Shown here: in pieces, positions 27,906-37,200 of the stretch
Position numbering within the stretch: position 1 is the first letter of the stretch
How the letters are laid out: the number at the start of each line of letters is the position of its first letter
Origin: Flavobacterium limnosediminis JC2902
Lineage (GTDB): Bacteria; Bacteroidota; Bacteroidia; Flavobacteriales; Flavobacteriaceae
Direction of reading: 5' to 3'
DNA length: 64,000 nucleotides
Assembly: GCF_000498535.1 (NCBI RefSeq)
Contig: NZ_AVGG01000005.1
Span: 62,001-126,000, forward strand
Program-made: the position numbers and the translations under genes
Notes under the pieces: model-generated
Told to the model about the DNA's origin: nothing
Databases searched by the model: none
Seen by the model: only the letters and a program-made list of their open reading frames with translations

Positions 27906-30056
27906 ATGATTGAAGAATTATACATCACCCTTAAAAATATTCCAAAGGAAAATCAAAAAAAAGCCACACATCATGTACTGGTTAAAATTAAAGATGTAAA
28001 TCCGAAGAATGAAAAAGTATTAGTAGAAGTAAGTAATAAGGTTTACGAGGTAAAAAACGGCATTGCAGATGTAGTGATTACACTTCCGCAAAACAACGAA
28101 TTACAAAATAGAGGAAATGCACCGGACATAGAGATAAAAGCTTTTTTATACAACGTTGACCTCGATAAAATTACGCATGCTAAAGCGCAGATATTTATTA
28201 ATGTAAATCCATTAAAATCTGAGTTTGTAAAAGTTGATGACATTAAAACAACCTCAAAACTCATTCTTAGTGATTGGTCGCAATTTAGAGTAGTAAAAAC
28301 CGGAACTGTTATAGGCAAAAATAACATCGCTGTTAAACAAAAAATAAAAGTGCATTTTACAGTCGGAATGTTTTTTGATGGTACAGGAAATAACAAGTCT
28401 AATTCTGAAAAGGTCTACTATGAAAAATTAAATAATGACCGTTTGGTTTACAGTCATATTCCTAAGGAAAAGGAATTGCCTAATGGTAAAAAAATTGATT
28501 CCGAAAGTAGTTATTGGAATCCATATAGTAATATCGTATTGCTTCATGACTTATATGAAACGACAAAAAACGATAAAGACGAAAATAATATCTTTATAAC
28601 ATTAAAGCAATACATACAAGGCATAGGCACAATAGAAAATGAAGAAGACGATCCAAAAGGATTTGCCCTAGGGGAAGGAATTAGCGGTATTAAAGGAAAA
28701 GTTATTGAAGGTTGTCACGAACTTTCAAAAAACATAAAAAAAATATTAAGCAATGACAAAGAAATAGGCTCAATAACTTTTGATATTTTTGGCTTTAGTA
28801 GAGGAGCAGCAGCAGCAAGAGATTTTTGCAATGAAATTTTAGGAAAAAAATCAATTACAGATATTTTTGAAATCCTTGATAAAGAAAACACATCAAAGCA
28901 TATTGAAAATACTTCTGTCAAACAACAAAATGCTATAATGCCAATTGGGTATAAATATAATTTAGGACTTCTAGGTCAAAGTTTAAAACTGAATAAAACT
29001 CAAGACAATATAAAATATTATTTTGAAAAACCTAGAGCTGTAAAAAGCTCAAATGTAGAGGATTTATTAAAAATAGCAAAAAAAACAGAAACCGAAAGAT
29101 TAGAAAAAAGTCCAGTAAAAATTAGATTTGTCGGTTTGTTTGACACAGTTGTTTCTCAAATGATTGTAAAAGATCATCTGGGTAAAAAAATTGATCTATT
29201 CAATTTACTTATGCCTTCACCTTTAAAATTACCGCCAGGAATTGGATCTGCAACTGAATTAGCCTTAAACATTGTTAAGCAAAAAATAGATAATTTACCG
29301 ATCCAGCAAATTGTCCATTTTATTGCAGAGGACGAATGGAGAGAAAATTTTGCGTTAACAAAAGTCGGTAATAAAAAGAATATTTTCGAAGTAAAATTAC
29401 CAGGCGCACATTCAGATATAGGTGGTGGTTACGCGGCAATAAAAGAAGATTATGATATTATAGCGTACGAACAAACAATCATTGATGCTGGGCATCAAAG
29501 ATTAGTTCCTCCTAATTTACATAACCTGAGGAACTTTTTTATACGTAATGAATTAGGTACAAACAAAGATTTTTATTTCAAGATAAATGTTAGGAAGCAA
29601 AGAAAGGATCAAACAAATTATGACATGATTGAAGTTATTGATTGGCAACTTGTTGCTAAAAGAAAAGTAACGCCCCGCTATTCTGTGGTTAATATGTATG
29701 CTATGAAAGAATTAGCTCAATTATCGAATGTTCCTTTCAAAAATGATAAACCAAATTATAAATATTCTTTTGAATATGATACTCCAAAAGAACTCGTTAA
29801 ATATCAAAAAGAACTAATTGAAAAGCTTAAACTAGAACTTCACCGAAAGAAAGCAAAACAAATAAAAAATAAATTATCTAAAATTAAATTCATACATCTA
29901 TCCGCTAACTATAATTTAGCAAAATTAATAGAGCGGAAAGGCGAACCTATTTTTGATATAAAAAAAATAGACAAGTTACTTTACATTAATTCACCAAGAT
30001 ATGCAAACGAAAACAAGGATAGTTACCTTCGCGAAACTTATATTCATCCTCAATAG
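27906..30056 (+). CDS. Tle1-like phospholipase effector (DUF2235 / alpha-beta hydrolase)
   Basis: 716 residues from the ATG at 27906. The frame opens at 27876 but its first codons lie in the terminator stem. The DUF2235 signature is clear: VGMFFDGTGNNKSN, the nucleophile motif FGFSRGAAAARDF (about residue 295), a GLFDTVVS acid region (about 411) and the LPGAHSDIGGGY histidine motif (about 500). This family includes type VI secretion phospholipase effectors (Tle1) that cleave membrane phospholipids. The first 130 residues may be a targeting domain. A DUF2931 lipoprotein gene, the usual immunity partner, overlaps its end by 56 bases. Confidence 0.88.
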   Translation: MIEELYITLKNIPKENQKKATHHVLVKIKDVNPKNEKVLVEVSNKVYEVKNGIADVVITLPQNNELQNRGNAPDIEIKAFLYNVDLDKITHAKAQIFINVNPLKSEFVKVDDIKTTSKLILSDWSQFRVVKTGTVIGKNNIAVKQKIKVHFTVGMFFDGTGNNKSNSEKVYYEKLNNDRLVYSHIPKEKELPNGKKIDSESSYWNPYSNIVLLHDLYETTKNDKDENNIFITLKQYIQGIGTIENEEDDPKGFALGEGISGIKGKVIEGCHELSKNIKKILSNDKEIGSITFDIFGFSRGAAAARDFCNEILGKKSITDIFEILDKENTSKHIENTSVKQQNAIMPIGYKYNLGLLGQSLKLNKTQDNIKYYFEKPRAVKSSNVEDLLKIAKKTETERLEKSPVKIRFVGLFDTVVSQMIVKDHLGKKIDLFNLLMPSPLKLPPGIGSATELALNIVKQKIDNLPIQQIVHFIAEDEWRENFALTKVGNKKNIFEVKLPGAHSDIGGGYAAIKEDYDIIAYEQTIIDAGHQRLVPPNLHNLRNFFIRNELGTNKDFYFKINVRKQRKDQTNYDMIEVIDWQLVAKRKVTPRYSVVNMYAMKELAQLSNVPFKNDKPNYKYSFEYDTPKELVKYQKELIEKLKLELHRKKAKQIKNKLSKIKFIHLSANYNLAKLIERKGEPIFDIKKIDKLLYINSPRYANENKDSYLRETYIHPQ

Positions 30057-31137
30057 TATATTTTTTTTAAGTTGTAAAAACAAAGAACAACAAGAAAAAA
30101 CAAGCTGGTCCGCAGCGATGAGTAGGCCTGATTATTATATTACTGACGGGCCACATATTTATTACTTTTACAAAGGAGAACTAATAAGTGGTGCAGAAAC
30201 TTTAACGGATATTTCAGGAAATTGGAGCATAGGAGATGCAGCCAGAAATAATGGAGACATTGAAATATTTCCGGACAGTGTTGCTGTTGACTACGGAGGT
30301 TTAAATGATAAATTAGAAACTTGCACTTTTAATGGAGGAATGTCTTTACCCACTAAAAAAATCATAAATTTATTTCAAAAAGGATATATAAAAGATGGGA
30401 AGAAAGAACAATTTACAAACATAACTACAGGAATGGCCCCAGGAGGAAGAATTTGTGTTTGGGTTGATCATGTTGAAATTAAAAGAGGAATTGTTAAACT
30501 AAAGGATAAATATGTGGAATATCCTGCAATAAATTTTGGTGATAGTATAGAAATCAATAATTATTTAAAACATCATCCTGTAGATTATAGTATTTGGGAA
30601 AAACCGGACCCAACTTATGAACTTGATTTTGGGTTTTGTAGTGAAGATGGCAATTATGAAGTAGTTTTTATGTACACCATTTCTAAAGAAGGACTAAATA
30701 ACAGAATCGGATATCAATCTTTCATAGATGCTAAGTGGAATTCCCCTATAGGTATAGCTTCACAACTTACTTATACTATTTTTTATACCGATGCAAAAGA
30801 TAAAAATATAAGTTCATATAAACTTCAGTTACCGGTTCATTTAAAATTAAGTTGGCAGAATAAAGAAAAATCAAAATTATATTGCACAGATATTCCATTG
30901 CCTAAAGATTTTGCAAATCGTTTCACTAAACCATATTTTAATTCACAAACAGGTAAAAAATCAAATTATAATCGTTTAGTTTTTGGGGTTGAGAAAGACG
31001 GTGAACATTGTATTATTTGGTTAGATGGTCCTAGTAAACAGGAAAAATTAATGCGCTTTAAAGGTAATATTGCAAAACGTAATGAACCAAATGGTATAGA
31101 AAGCGGCGGCTATGCATCCGAAGTAACCTATTACTAA
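30001..31137 (+). CDS. DUF2931-like lipoprotein, probable immunity protein
   Basis: 378 residues. The N-terminus has a lipoprotein signal ending in FILNSIFFLSC (lipobox Cys at about residue 25). SWSAAMSRPDYYITDGPHIYYFYKGE and WSIGDAARNNGDIEIFPDSV, and later a PGGRICVWVD segment, fit the DUF2931 family, which is repeatedly encoded next to DUF2235 effectors. A periplasm-facing lipoprotein would neutralise a phospholipase that acts on the inner membrane from outside. It overlaps the end of the effector gene by 56 bases in another frame, typical of coupled effector-immunity pairs. The C-terminal half may be a second related domain. Confidence 0.8.
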   Translation: MQTKTRIVTFAKLIFILNSIFFLSCKNKEQQEKTSWSAAMSRPDYYITDGPHIYYFYKGELISGAETLTDISGNWSIGDAARNNGDIEIFPDSVAVDYGGLNDKLETCTFNGGMSLPTKKIINLFQKGYIKDGKKEQFTNITTGMAPGGRICVWVDHVEIKRGIVKLKDKYVEYPAINFGDSIEINNYLKHHPVDYSIWEKPDPTYELDFGFCSEDGNYEVVFMYTISKEGLNNRIGYQSFIDAKWNSPIGIASQLTYTIFYTDAKDKNISSYKLQLPVHLKLSWQNKEKSKLYCTDIPLPKDFANRFTKPYFNSQTGKKSNYNRLVFGVEKDGEHCIIWLDGPSKQEKLMRFKGNIAKRNEPNGIESGGYASEVTYY

Positions 31138-31140
31138 AAC

Positions 31141-31196
31141 TATGCAGCTCTCTAAAATAAGCCCCTTCTTCTGACCGGTTTTTAGGGAGTTGCATA
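31141..31196 (+). terminator. Terminator-like dyad after the immunity gene
   Basis: TATGCAgCTCtCTAAAA pairs with TTTTAGGGAGTTGCATA across about 22 bases, directly after the stop at 31137. Confidence 0.55.
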
Positions 31197-31574
31197 ATTT
31201 CAAATTATTCAAAAAAATTATTCAATCGCTTTGCATTATCACAAGCTTTAACCAATTTCATTGAGCATTTTAACTGGGTTGCCAATTCAATTATTTACAT
31301 GATATAATCATAGTATAAATAACTATTAACTATTAATAAAATAAGTGCAACTATAAAAATACAGTAGTCTTTAAACATCCAGTCTTCTCTTAAAAATTTC
31401 ATAGTATTTGACATTTAATATCTGACTACTAATTTAAAAAAAAATCTTACAAATAAGGCTTTTTATTTTTTCTTCTAACTTACTAATATCGCTTTAAGCT
31501 GTAAAATCCTTCTTCTGTAAACAGAATCTTTAGTGGTTATAGGCTATAACCCGTTCAAATTTTATAATTGGGAC
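31197..31574. other. Intergenic region between convergent units, nothing recognised
   Basis: About 380 AT-rich bases with no ORF of note, no ACGT-box motif and no attC-like dyad. It separates the effector module from the minus-strand defence operon. Confidence 0.4.
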
Positions 31575-32099
31575 TTATATTTTTCCCAGCGAGTTTAAAA
31601 GCTCTAAAAGATGTTTAGCTTTTAAATTATTTGAAACTTGCTGTTGATTTTTCCCGACTACTTGATATGTAGACGACCAAATTGTCTCATAACCTCTTGA
31701 TCCAGCAACGCTGTCCACAGCCCAAACAGTTTCTCCTCTAGTTCTACAGGTGCAAACTATTAAATCACATTTGTAAATATCGGAGAGCTCTAAAAGCCTT
31801 TTCTCTAAACCAGTTTTAGGATCACCTTGACTTTCTATACCTACTATTAATCCGTTAATATTTACAACAAGTCTAAAATCGTTTTTAGAAGGTATGCTTG
31901 CAGGAATTGGAAATATTTCAATATAATTAGTATATGTTGCTAATAAAAGTTTTGCAAATTCTCTTACAGTTTCTGTTTTACCTTTAGTTCCTGAATTCCA
32001 AACTGCAAGAATGCATTTATTATTTCTATTTTTTTCTTTAGCATCCATATCCTTTAGATTGGGCATTTTACACTTATTTTTAATATCATGAAGTTGCAA
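31575..32099 (-). CDS. P-loop-like small protein of unknown function
   Basis: 174 residues. AVWNSGTKGKTETVREFAKLL (about 32-52) looks like a variant P-loop followed by a helix, and IVGIESQGDPKTG resembles a Walker B/switch region, so a small NTPase is plausible. Downstream, DLIVCTCRTRGETVWAVDS carries two closely spaced cysteines. Internal methionines at residues 12 and 18 are possible alternative starts just before the predicted core. It lies about 115 bases after the SMC-like gene on the same strand and could be an added component of that operon. No family name can be given. Confidence 0.6.
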   Translation of the reverse strand: MQLHDIKNKCKMPNLKDMDAKEKNRNNKCILAVWNSGTKGKTETVREFAKLLLATYTNYIEIFPIPASIPSKNDFRLVVNINGLIVGIESQGDPKTGLEKRLLELSDIYKCDLIVCTCRTRGETVWAVDSVAGSRGYETIWSSTYQVVGKNQQQVSNNLKAKHLLELLNSLGKI

Positions 32100-32215
32100 A
32101 TAGTCTGGACTTTTAATCTGAAATTTCCTGATTATTACTAATTGTTATTCTCACAATTACATTTTAGTTTTTCAAGAAACTCAAATTGAAAAAATCGCAG
32201 TAAAGAGAAAAACTA

Positions 32216-35200
32216 TTAACCTCTTACTTTCCCAAATGTTTCCAATTCCATAAATTTTGATTTAAACAAATCAGAAGGAATTTTTTTCTTTAACAGGTTA
32301 TGGAAATTTTCATCGTGCGTAGACAGTATTATTTGCTTCTTTTGATTCACAACTATACTTCTCAATAAATCAATTGTAGATAAAATATTGATACTATCCA
32401 TTGATTGGATTGGATCATCTACAAAAATACAATCTATTGCATTGTCTCTATCGTCTTTTGCGTTTAGAGCTTTAGCTAAGAATATACATAGACTTAAAAT
32501 GTTTAATTGTGCCTGGCTAAAATATAAGTTTGGTATAATAAAGTCTGATTCCTCATTATTTTTATAGACACAAACATTCAACTTAGGTTTAGAATCTTTA
32601 AAATCAGGAATGAACTTAACTTTTTTGTACTCAGGATGTGGATCTATTCTTTTATACAAATCATTTATCAATTCTTCATAAAAGAATGATTTTATTTGTT
32701 TCTCTATGTGTTCAGAAACTTTTTTGATCTCTTCTGATAAACTTTTCCCAACTTTATCTTTCAGTAATTTGATTCTAATCTTAATTTCACTCTCTTTTCG
32801 TTTGGATCCCTCAAATTTTAAATAAGGCAATACATTATCCTTTAACTGATATAGAAGACTTAATTCTCTTCTTTCATTTTGATAATCTGAAAGCTTATCC
32901 TCTTTTGATTTTTTAATATCATTAATTTTATCAAGGAAGACCTCTTCTTTTATTTCATTTACATTTAAATCAATATATTTATCTGAATGACTTTTATAAT
33001 TTTCAATCACTCGTGATAAAGTCATGATACTGTTACTAAGTTCTTCCAATTCTTTTTTTACAGAATCTTCACTTATACTAATTAAATCATTTTCATTTAC
33101 TTTAATGTCTCCTTTTAATTCATCAAGTTTAATTGAATACTCTTTTAAACTATCTGAAAGGCTTTTCAGGTCAATATTAATATACTTAGAATCTATCTCA
33201 AGATTTGGGTAATTTTCTAAAAAGAAACCTCTTACTTCATTTAAGGCATTGTTGTCTTCAAATAACTTTTTATCTTTCGCAAATAGTTCAATTTTTTGAG
33301 ATATGATTTTATATTGCTCTTGATTAGTTTTTAATTTGTCATTAATAGAAGTTAAATCTAACTGGTAGCTTTTAAAATCAGCAGATAGTTTCTTGAGGTG
33401 ATCTTTGGCCCATTCACCATATTCTTCAACTGATTTGTTTGAAATCAAATTTCTATGGTTTGATAAAGTATTGGATTCTTTATCTATCTCATTTTCAAGT
33501 TCGGTTATTGATTTTCTAATATCAAGCGCTTGAATTTTAAAATCATGCAACTTTAATTCACTATCAGAAATATCTTTTTTGATCGTTTCGGTAAGTTTAC
33601 CTATTATTTTTTTTTGTTCTTCTGAAATATTATTAATGATATTTTCTACTTCATTTCTCCTATTCAACAACTGATTTGTTCTTTGAGAAAGCAATTTGTT
33701 ATTAGCAACTTTATCAGCTAAGATGTTGTAAGACTCATAATCATGGTTACATAAAGGACAGCTATCAGTTTTTTGATCATTAATTATTGATAATCCTTTT
33801 GAAATAAAATTATCTAATTCTGCTTGAAATTTTTCTTGCTCAATAATTTCATTTTTTATTAAGAGTAAATTTCCATTCTCTTCATTTAGTTTGCTTTTTA
33901 AATCATCTATTTTTTTCAGTAGCTCCGAATACTTTACAAAATTGATATCAAACTCAGATGGATAGATATCATTACTCAAATTCGATAATGCACTTTTCAA
34001 ATCATTGATATAATCCTCTGTTGGTTTAATAAGATTAGATTTCTTACTTAAATCAACTTTCTTTACTTCCAAATTCTTTTTTAACTCTAAGACGCTACTT
34101 TCAGTATTTAATATACGTTCCTTTATTTCTGGAAGGTCTGTAACAATTTTATTAATATCATTTATTTGACTTTGCGAAGTAGAAATTTGAATCTCTAATT
34201 CTGATTGTCGAATTTTTTGACTAGACATTTCTTTATTTAGAGATTCTTGCGACAAAATTGCCACCTTAATTTCTTTGTCTTTGTTTTTTCGAAGATTTTC
34301 AACCTCATTATATTTACCAAAAAGATTCAATATTTTTTCTTTTCTTTCCTTTTCTGATGTCAAACGTTTAGCATAATCTTGAATCGAGTTTCGTTCTGTC
34401 CTTTTCCTTGCTAAATCATCAAACTTTTTTTTAAATGAAACCAATAGAGACTGCCTCTCTATAGATTTATTAAGATTTTTGATATTTTCTGTAAATTGTT
34501 TGAAGCTTACAAAATCATCAGTACCAATAATTAAAGAATCTAACTCAGAAATTACATTTTGGTTTTTTGTAATTTCGAATTCAATGTTGTTTAATCTTTC
34601 AGATATGTCATTAGTAAGATTTAATATATCCGTTTCAGAAGATTGCGAATCTATAATATTGAAGAACTTTACATTCTCATTCAAAGAATTTATTTTTTCA
34701 TTTACTTTAAAAAGAACGTCTTTATCACCCTCGAATTTCAATTCTAATTGAATACCTTTAAGATTTGAAGTCAGATTTTTTATTTCTTTATCATTTAAAG
34801 AAATCAGCTGAGATAAAACATTATAATATTTATCTAGTTCTGTATCTCCAAAATATTCGATAAATATTTTATAACGATCTTCCGGTTTCTCCTCTTTCAA
34901 AAAACCGCTTATCCAATCTTGTGATAAAATAACTTCTCTAAAGTATTTATTTTCTGTTTCTTTTTCATCAAATTTGAAATCTGCGGTTCCTTTTCTTGGT
35001 AATGGGATATCCCTAACAATCGAAGTGTCTGAATTAGATGTTAATAGTTTTACGTAACTAGACAGACTCGAATCTGAATATCTATTTCTCAGTATGAATT
35101 GCTTATCGGCGTTGTTAATATTTTTTTCAGATTTTGCACTTTCCTGATTAAGTTTATCTTTCTTTAAAAATCGATCAATATTTTTAGTGTAGCTATATTC

Positions 35201-35359
35201 AACAGCATCATAAAAAGATGTTTTACCAAATCCATTTGGAGCATATAGAGAAATAAAGTCCGCATATTCCCCATCTTCATTTCTCTTGAAGTCAAAAGTC
35301 CCATTCTCGACTTTATCGTAAGCTCGGAAAGCCTGTATTTCTACTCTTTTAATTTTCAT
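32216..35359 (-). CDS. lmuB: SMC/Rad50-like ATPase of a Lamassu-type (ABC-3C-like) defence operon
   Basis: 1,047 residues. Walker A APNGFGKTS lies at residues 40-48. Two long coiled-coil arms flank a zinc-hook-like CPLCNHD (about 530). The ABC signature region YFSQAQLNILSLC (about 940) precedes Walker B CIFVDDPIQSMD (about 980) and the H-loop IILSTHDENF. This is the SMC/Rad50 architecture of LmuB-type proteins, which sense foreign DNA ends or structures and release an effector. It overlaps the small middle gene by 11 bases. The four-gene order (hydrolase, protease, small protein, SMC) fits the 'hydrolase-protease' Lamassu class; the symbol is by analogy. Confidence 0.85.
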   Translation of the reverse strand: MKIKRVEIQAFRAYDKVENGTFDFKRNEDGEYADFISLYAPNGFGKTSFYDAVEYSYTKNIDRFLKKDKLNQESAKSEKNINNADKQFILRNRYSDSSLSSYVKLLTSNSDTSIVRDIPLPRKGTADFKFDEKETENKYFREVILSQDWISGFLKEEKPEDRYKIFIEYFGDTELDKYYNVLSQLISLNDKEIKNLTSNLKGIQLELKFEGDKDVLFKVNEKINSLNENVKFFNIIDSQSSETDILNLTNDISERLNNIEFEITKNQNVISELDSLIIGTDDFVSFKQFTENIKNLNKSIERQSLLVSFKKKFDDLARKRTERNSIQDYAKRLTSEKERKEKILNLFGKYNEVENLRKNKDKEIKVAILSQESLNKEMSSQKIRQSELEIQISTSQSQINDINKIVTDLPEIKERILNTESSVLELKKNLEVKKVDLSKKSNLIKPTEDYINDLKSALSNLSNDIYPSEFDINFVKYSELLKKIDDLKSKLNEENGNLLLIKNEIIEQEKFQAELDNFISKGLSIINDQKTDSCPLCNHDYESYNILADKVANNKLLSQRTNQLLNRRNEVENIINNISEEQKKIIGKLTETIKKDISDSELKLHDFKIQALDIRKSITELENEIDKESNTLSNHRNLISNKSVEEYGEWAKDHLKKLSADFKSYQLDLTSINDKLKTNQEQYKIISQKIELFAKDKKLFEDNNALNEVRGFFLENYPNLEIDSKYINIDLKSLSDSLKEYSIKLDELKGDIKVNENDLISISEDSVKKELEELSNSIMTLSRVIENYKSHSDKYIDLNVNEIKEEVFLDKINDIKKSKEDKLSDYQNERRELSLLYQLKDNVLPYLKFEGSKRKESEIKIRIKLLKDKVGKSLSEEIKKVSEHIEKQIKSFFYEELINDLYKRIDPHPEYKKVKFIPDFKDSKPKLNVCVYKNNEESDFIIPNLYFSQAQLNILSLCIFLAKALNAKDDRDNAIDCIFVDDPIQSMDSINILSTIDLLRSIVVNQKKQIILSTHDENFHNLLKKKIPSDLFKSKFMELETFGKVRG

Positions 35360-35933
35360 CTTTTAGTTCTGTTTCGATTTTATTCAGTACGGCTATAAGG
35401 TTTTCATCATTAATATTTTTCAATTTATTAATTGAACAAGATATTAAGGCCCTTTTAATTAATGGATCTTTAGAAAAGCTATCTACTTCATCAGCCTTCA
35501 CACTAAATTGGATATTATCATTAATAATGTGTTCTGAAATTATCTTCTCAAATATTTCACGACTTATTTCACGACTTATTTCACAACTTAAATCATCAAC
35601 AATAATTTTTCTAGAACTAAACTTATTGTTTTCAATTTCATATTTTAACTCTTTTGAAATAACTTCTGAAGATAAATAGAAAACATAAAAATTCCATTTA
35701 GAATATTCATCTTTAATGTTTGAGATATATTTAGCAGTAATAAAATTATTAAAATCCTTCCACTCTAGTTTCAGACTATCTTGAGCATTAAATTGAACAA
35801 AAGAGATGATTATTTTACCTCCATAATCAATTTCTCCTAGTTCAAAAAAAATAATACTTTCAAATGATTTACTTATTTCATCATTTAAATCCTTATGGTT
35901 TATCTCCTTATATAACATTTCTTGTTTCATCAA
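35349..35933 (-). CDS. lmuC: Small middle component of the Lamassu-type operon
   Basis: 194 residues with no signal or membrane segment. It has an alpha/beta first half (ESIIFFELGEIDYGGKIIISFVQF, WNFYVFYLSSEVISKEL) and a repeated SREISREI helix. The last 45 residues (KDPLIKRALISCSINKLKN) look like the short helical tail found in ABC-3C middle components. It overlaps the protease gene by 26 bases and the SMC gene by 11, so all are translated together. Identification rests on position between protease and SMC more than on sequence; the symbol is by analogy. Confidence 0.6.
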   Translation of the reverse strand: MMKQEMLYKEINHKDLNDEISKSFESIIFFELGEIDYGGKIIISFVQFNAQDSLKLEWKDFNNFITAKYISNIKDEYSKWNFYVFYLSSEVISKELKYEIENNKFSSRKIIVDDLSCEISREISREIFEKIISEHIINDNIQFSVKADEVDSFSKDPLIKRALISCSINKLKNINDENLIAVLNKIETELKDEN

Positions 35934-37197
35934 TCATAATTTGTTTTACATTACCAGAGGTCACATTTTTAAATGATTTATAATTATCTATTATATGTTT
36001 TTGAAATTTGTATATATGCACAATTTTTATGTCTTCAGCTGATTTGGCAACGGCACTGGATATTGTCATTTCTTCAGGGAGAACTGTACAGATATCTTGA
36101 ATATAATCCGCTTCAAGTTCAACTGTTGTAGGCTTAGTATCTCTAGTACTACTTACAACAACTGCTCCCCCTTTTTCTAATGAAGATAAATCAGATTTAA
36201 CAATCAAATCAAGCTTTTTAACCCAATCATCACAATCTAAAAATACTAGGGTATGTTTCTTTCTTATTTCTAATAAATCGTCAAATTCCAAACTTCCATC
36301 TTTAACTTGCAACTGATTGATAGATATTAATTCTAGAAACGCTATCCAAAGCTGTTTATGTGATATATAGGATTTATTTGTTCCATAAGCAAGAATTGAA
36401 TCAGTATATAATTCTAATACTGCTTGTGGAGAAAATGACATAGAAAGATCTTTAGCAATTCTCTTTAACTGATTTTTTAATAACTCTTCTTTTTGTGTTG
36501 TTAATTGCAATCCCGGTAAAGGAAATATATCATTTAAGATAATCTCCAACGAAGCAAAATAAGGTGGATATAACTTTGACAATTTATCACTATTATCATC
36601 AATAATTTCATCAAAAAAAGATAATGGTGCAAAATGAATTCGAGAAAGAGTTTCATCATCATCATCAACAGCCATCATTTTCTGTATGCCAGCTAGTAGA
36701 AAACAAGAACTTTCATTTTTAATTACTCCACCTCCTGATTGTCCAATAACTTCCGAATGGGTGACATTTTTTTCGATTTCCGCTTCAATATAAAATTCAA
36801 CAGGGTTTACTATTATTAGCTTATTCTTTCTAAATGAAAAACCATTATTCTCTCTTGAATCCGGATGCCCACATAAATACCAATTTTCTTTTTCTGTAGT
36901 ATTCAAATTGACTCTTAAAAGGCCTTCTAATCCATCAATTTTCTTAACCTTTATAATAGCTGCATCTTTATCTGGATCACCATGCAAATATGGGGATTCT
37001 AAAATTTCTATTATTTCATCTTCTCTACTTCCATCTTCCTTAATATATTGCCTAATTATTTCAATTTCTTCAACATCACTAATTACGTGTTTAGCTGTTA
37101 GCACATAACTGTACTCACTATTTAATGGTTGAAATAAACAACCGCTACCATTAGCTACCTTTACAGTAAAATATTGTAAATCATCTTTCATAGTCAT
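35908..37197 (-). CDS. Trypsin-like serine protease, probable effector of the Lamassu-type operon
   Basis: 429 residues. The protease domain fills about residues 8-215, with catalytic His37 in LTAKHVIS, Asp78 in DPDKDAAIIKV and Ser154 in GQSGGGV. There is no signal peptide, so it acts in the cytoplasm. Residues 220-429 are a separate mixed domain with FSPQAVLELYTDSILAYG and VFLDCDDWVKKLDLI that may contact the SMC or middle component. Cytoplasmic trypsin-like proteases serve as effectors in several defence systems. It begins three bases past the stop of the MBL gene. Confidence 0.82.
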   Translation of the reverse strand: MTMKDDLQYFTVKVANGSGCLFQPLNSEYSYVLTAKHVISDVEEIEIIRQYIKEDGSREDEIIEILESPYLHGDPDKDAAIIKVKKIDGLEGLLRVNLNTTEKENWYLCGHPDSRENNGFSFRKNKLIIVNPVEFYIEAEIEKNVTHSEVIGQSGGGVIKNESSCFLLAGIQKMMAVDDDDETLSRIHFAPLSFFDEIIDDNSDKLSKLYPPYFASLEIILNDIFPLPGLQLTTQKEELLKNQLKRIAKDLSMSFSPQAVLELYTDSILAYGTNKSYISHKQLWIAFLELISINQLQVKDGSLEFDDLLEIRKKHTLVFLDCDDWVKKLDLIVKSDLSSLEKGGAVVVSSTRDTKPTTVELEADYIQDICTVLPEEMTISSAVAKSAEDIKIVHIYKFQKHIIDNYKSFKNVTSGNVKQIMIDETRNVI

Positions 37198-37200
37198 TTT

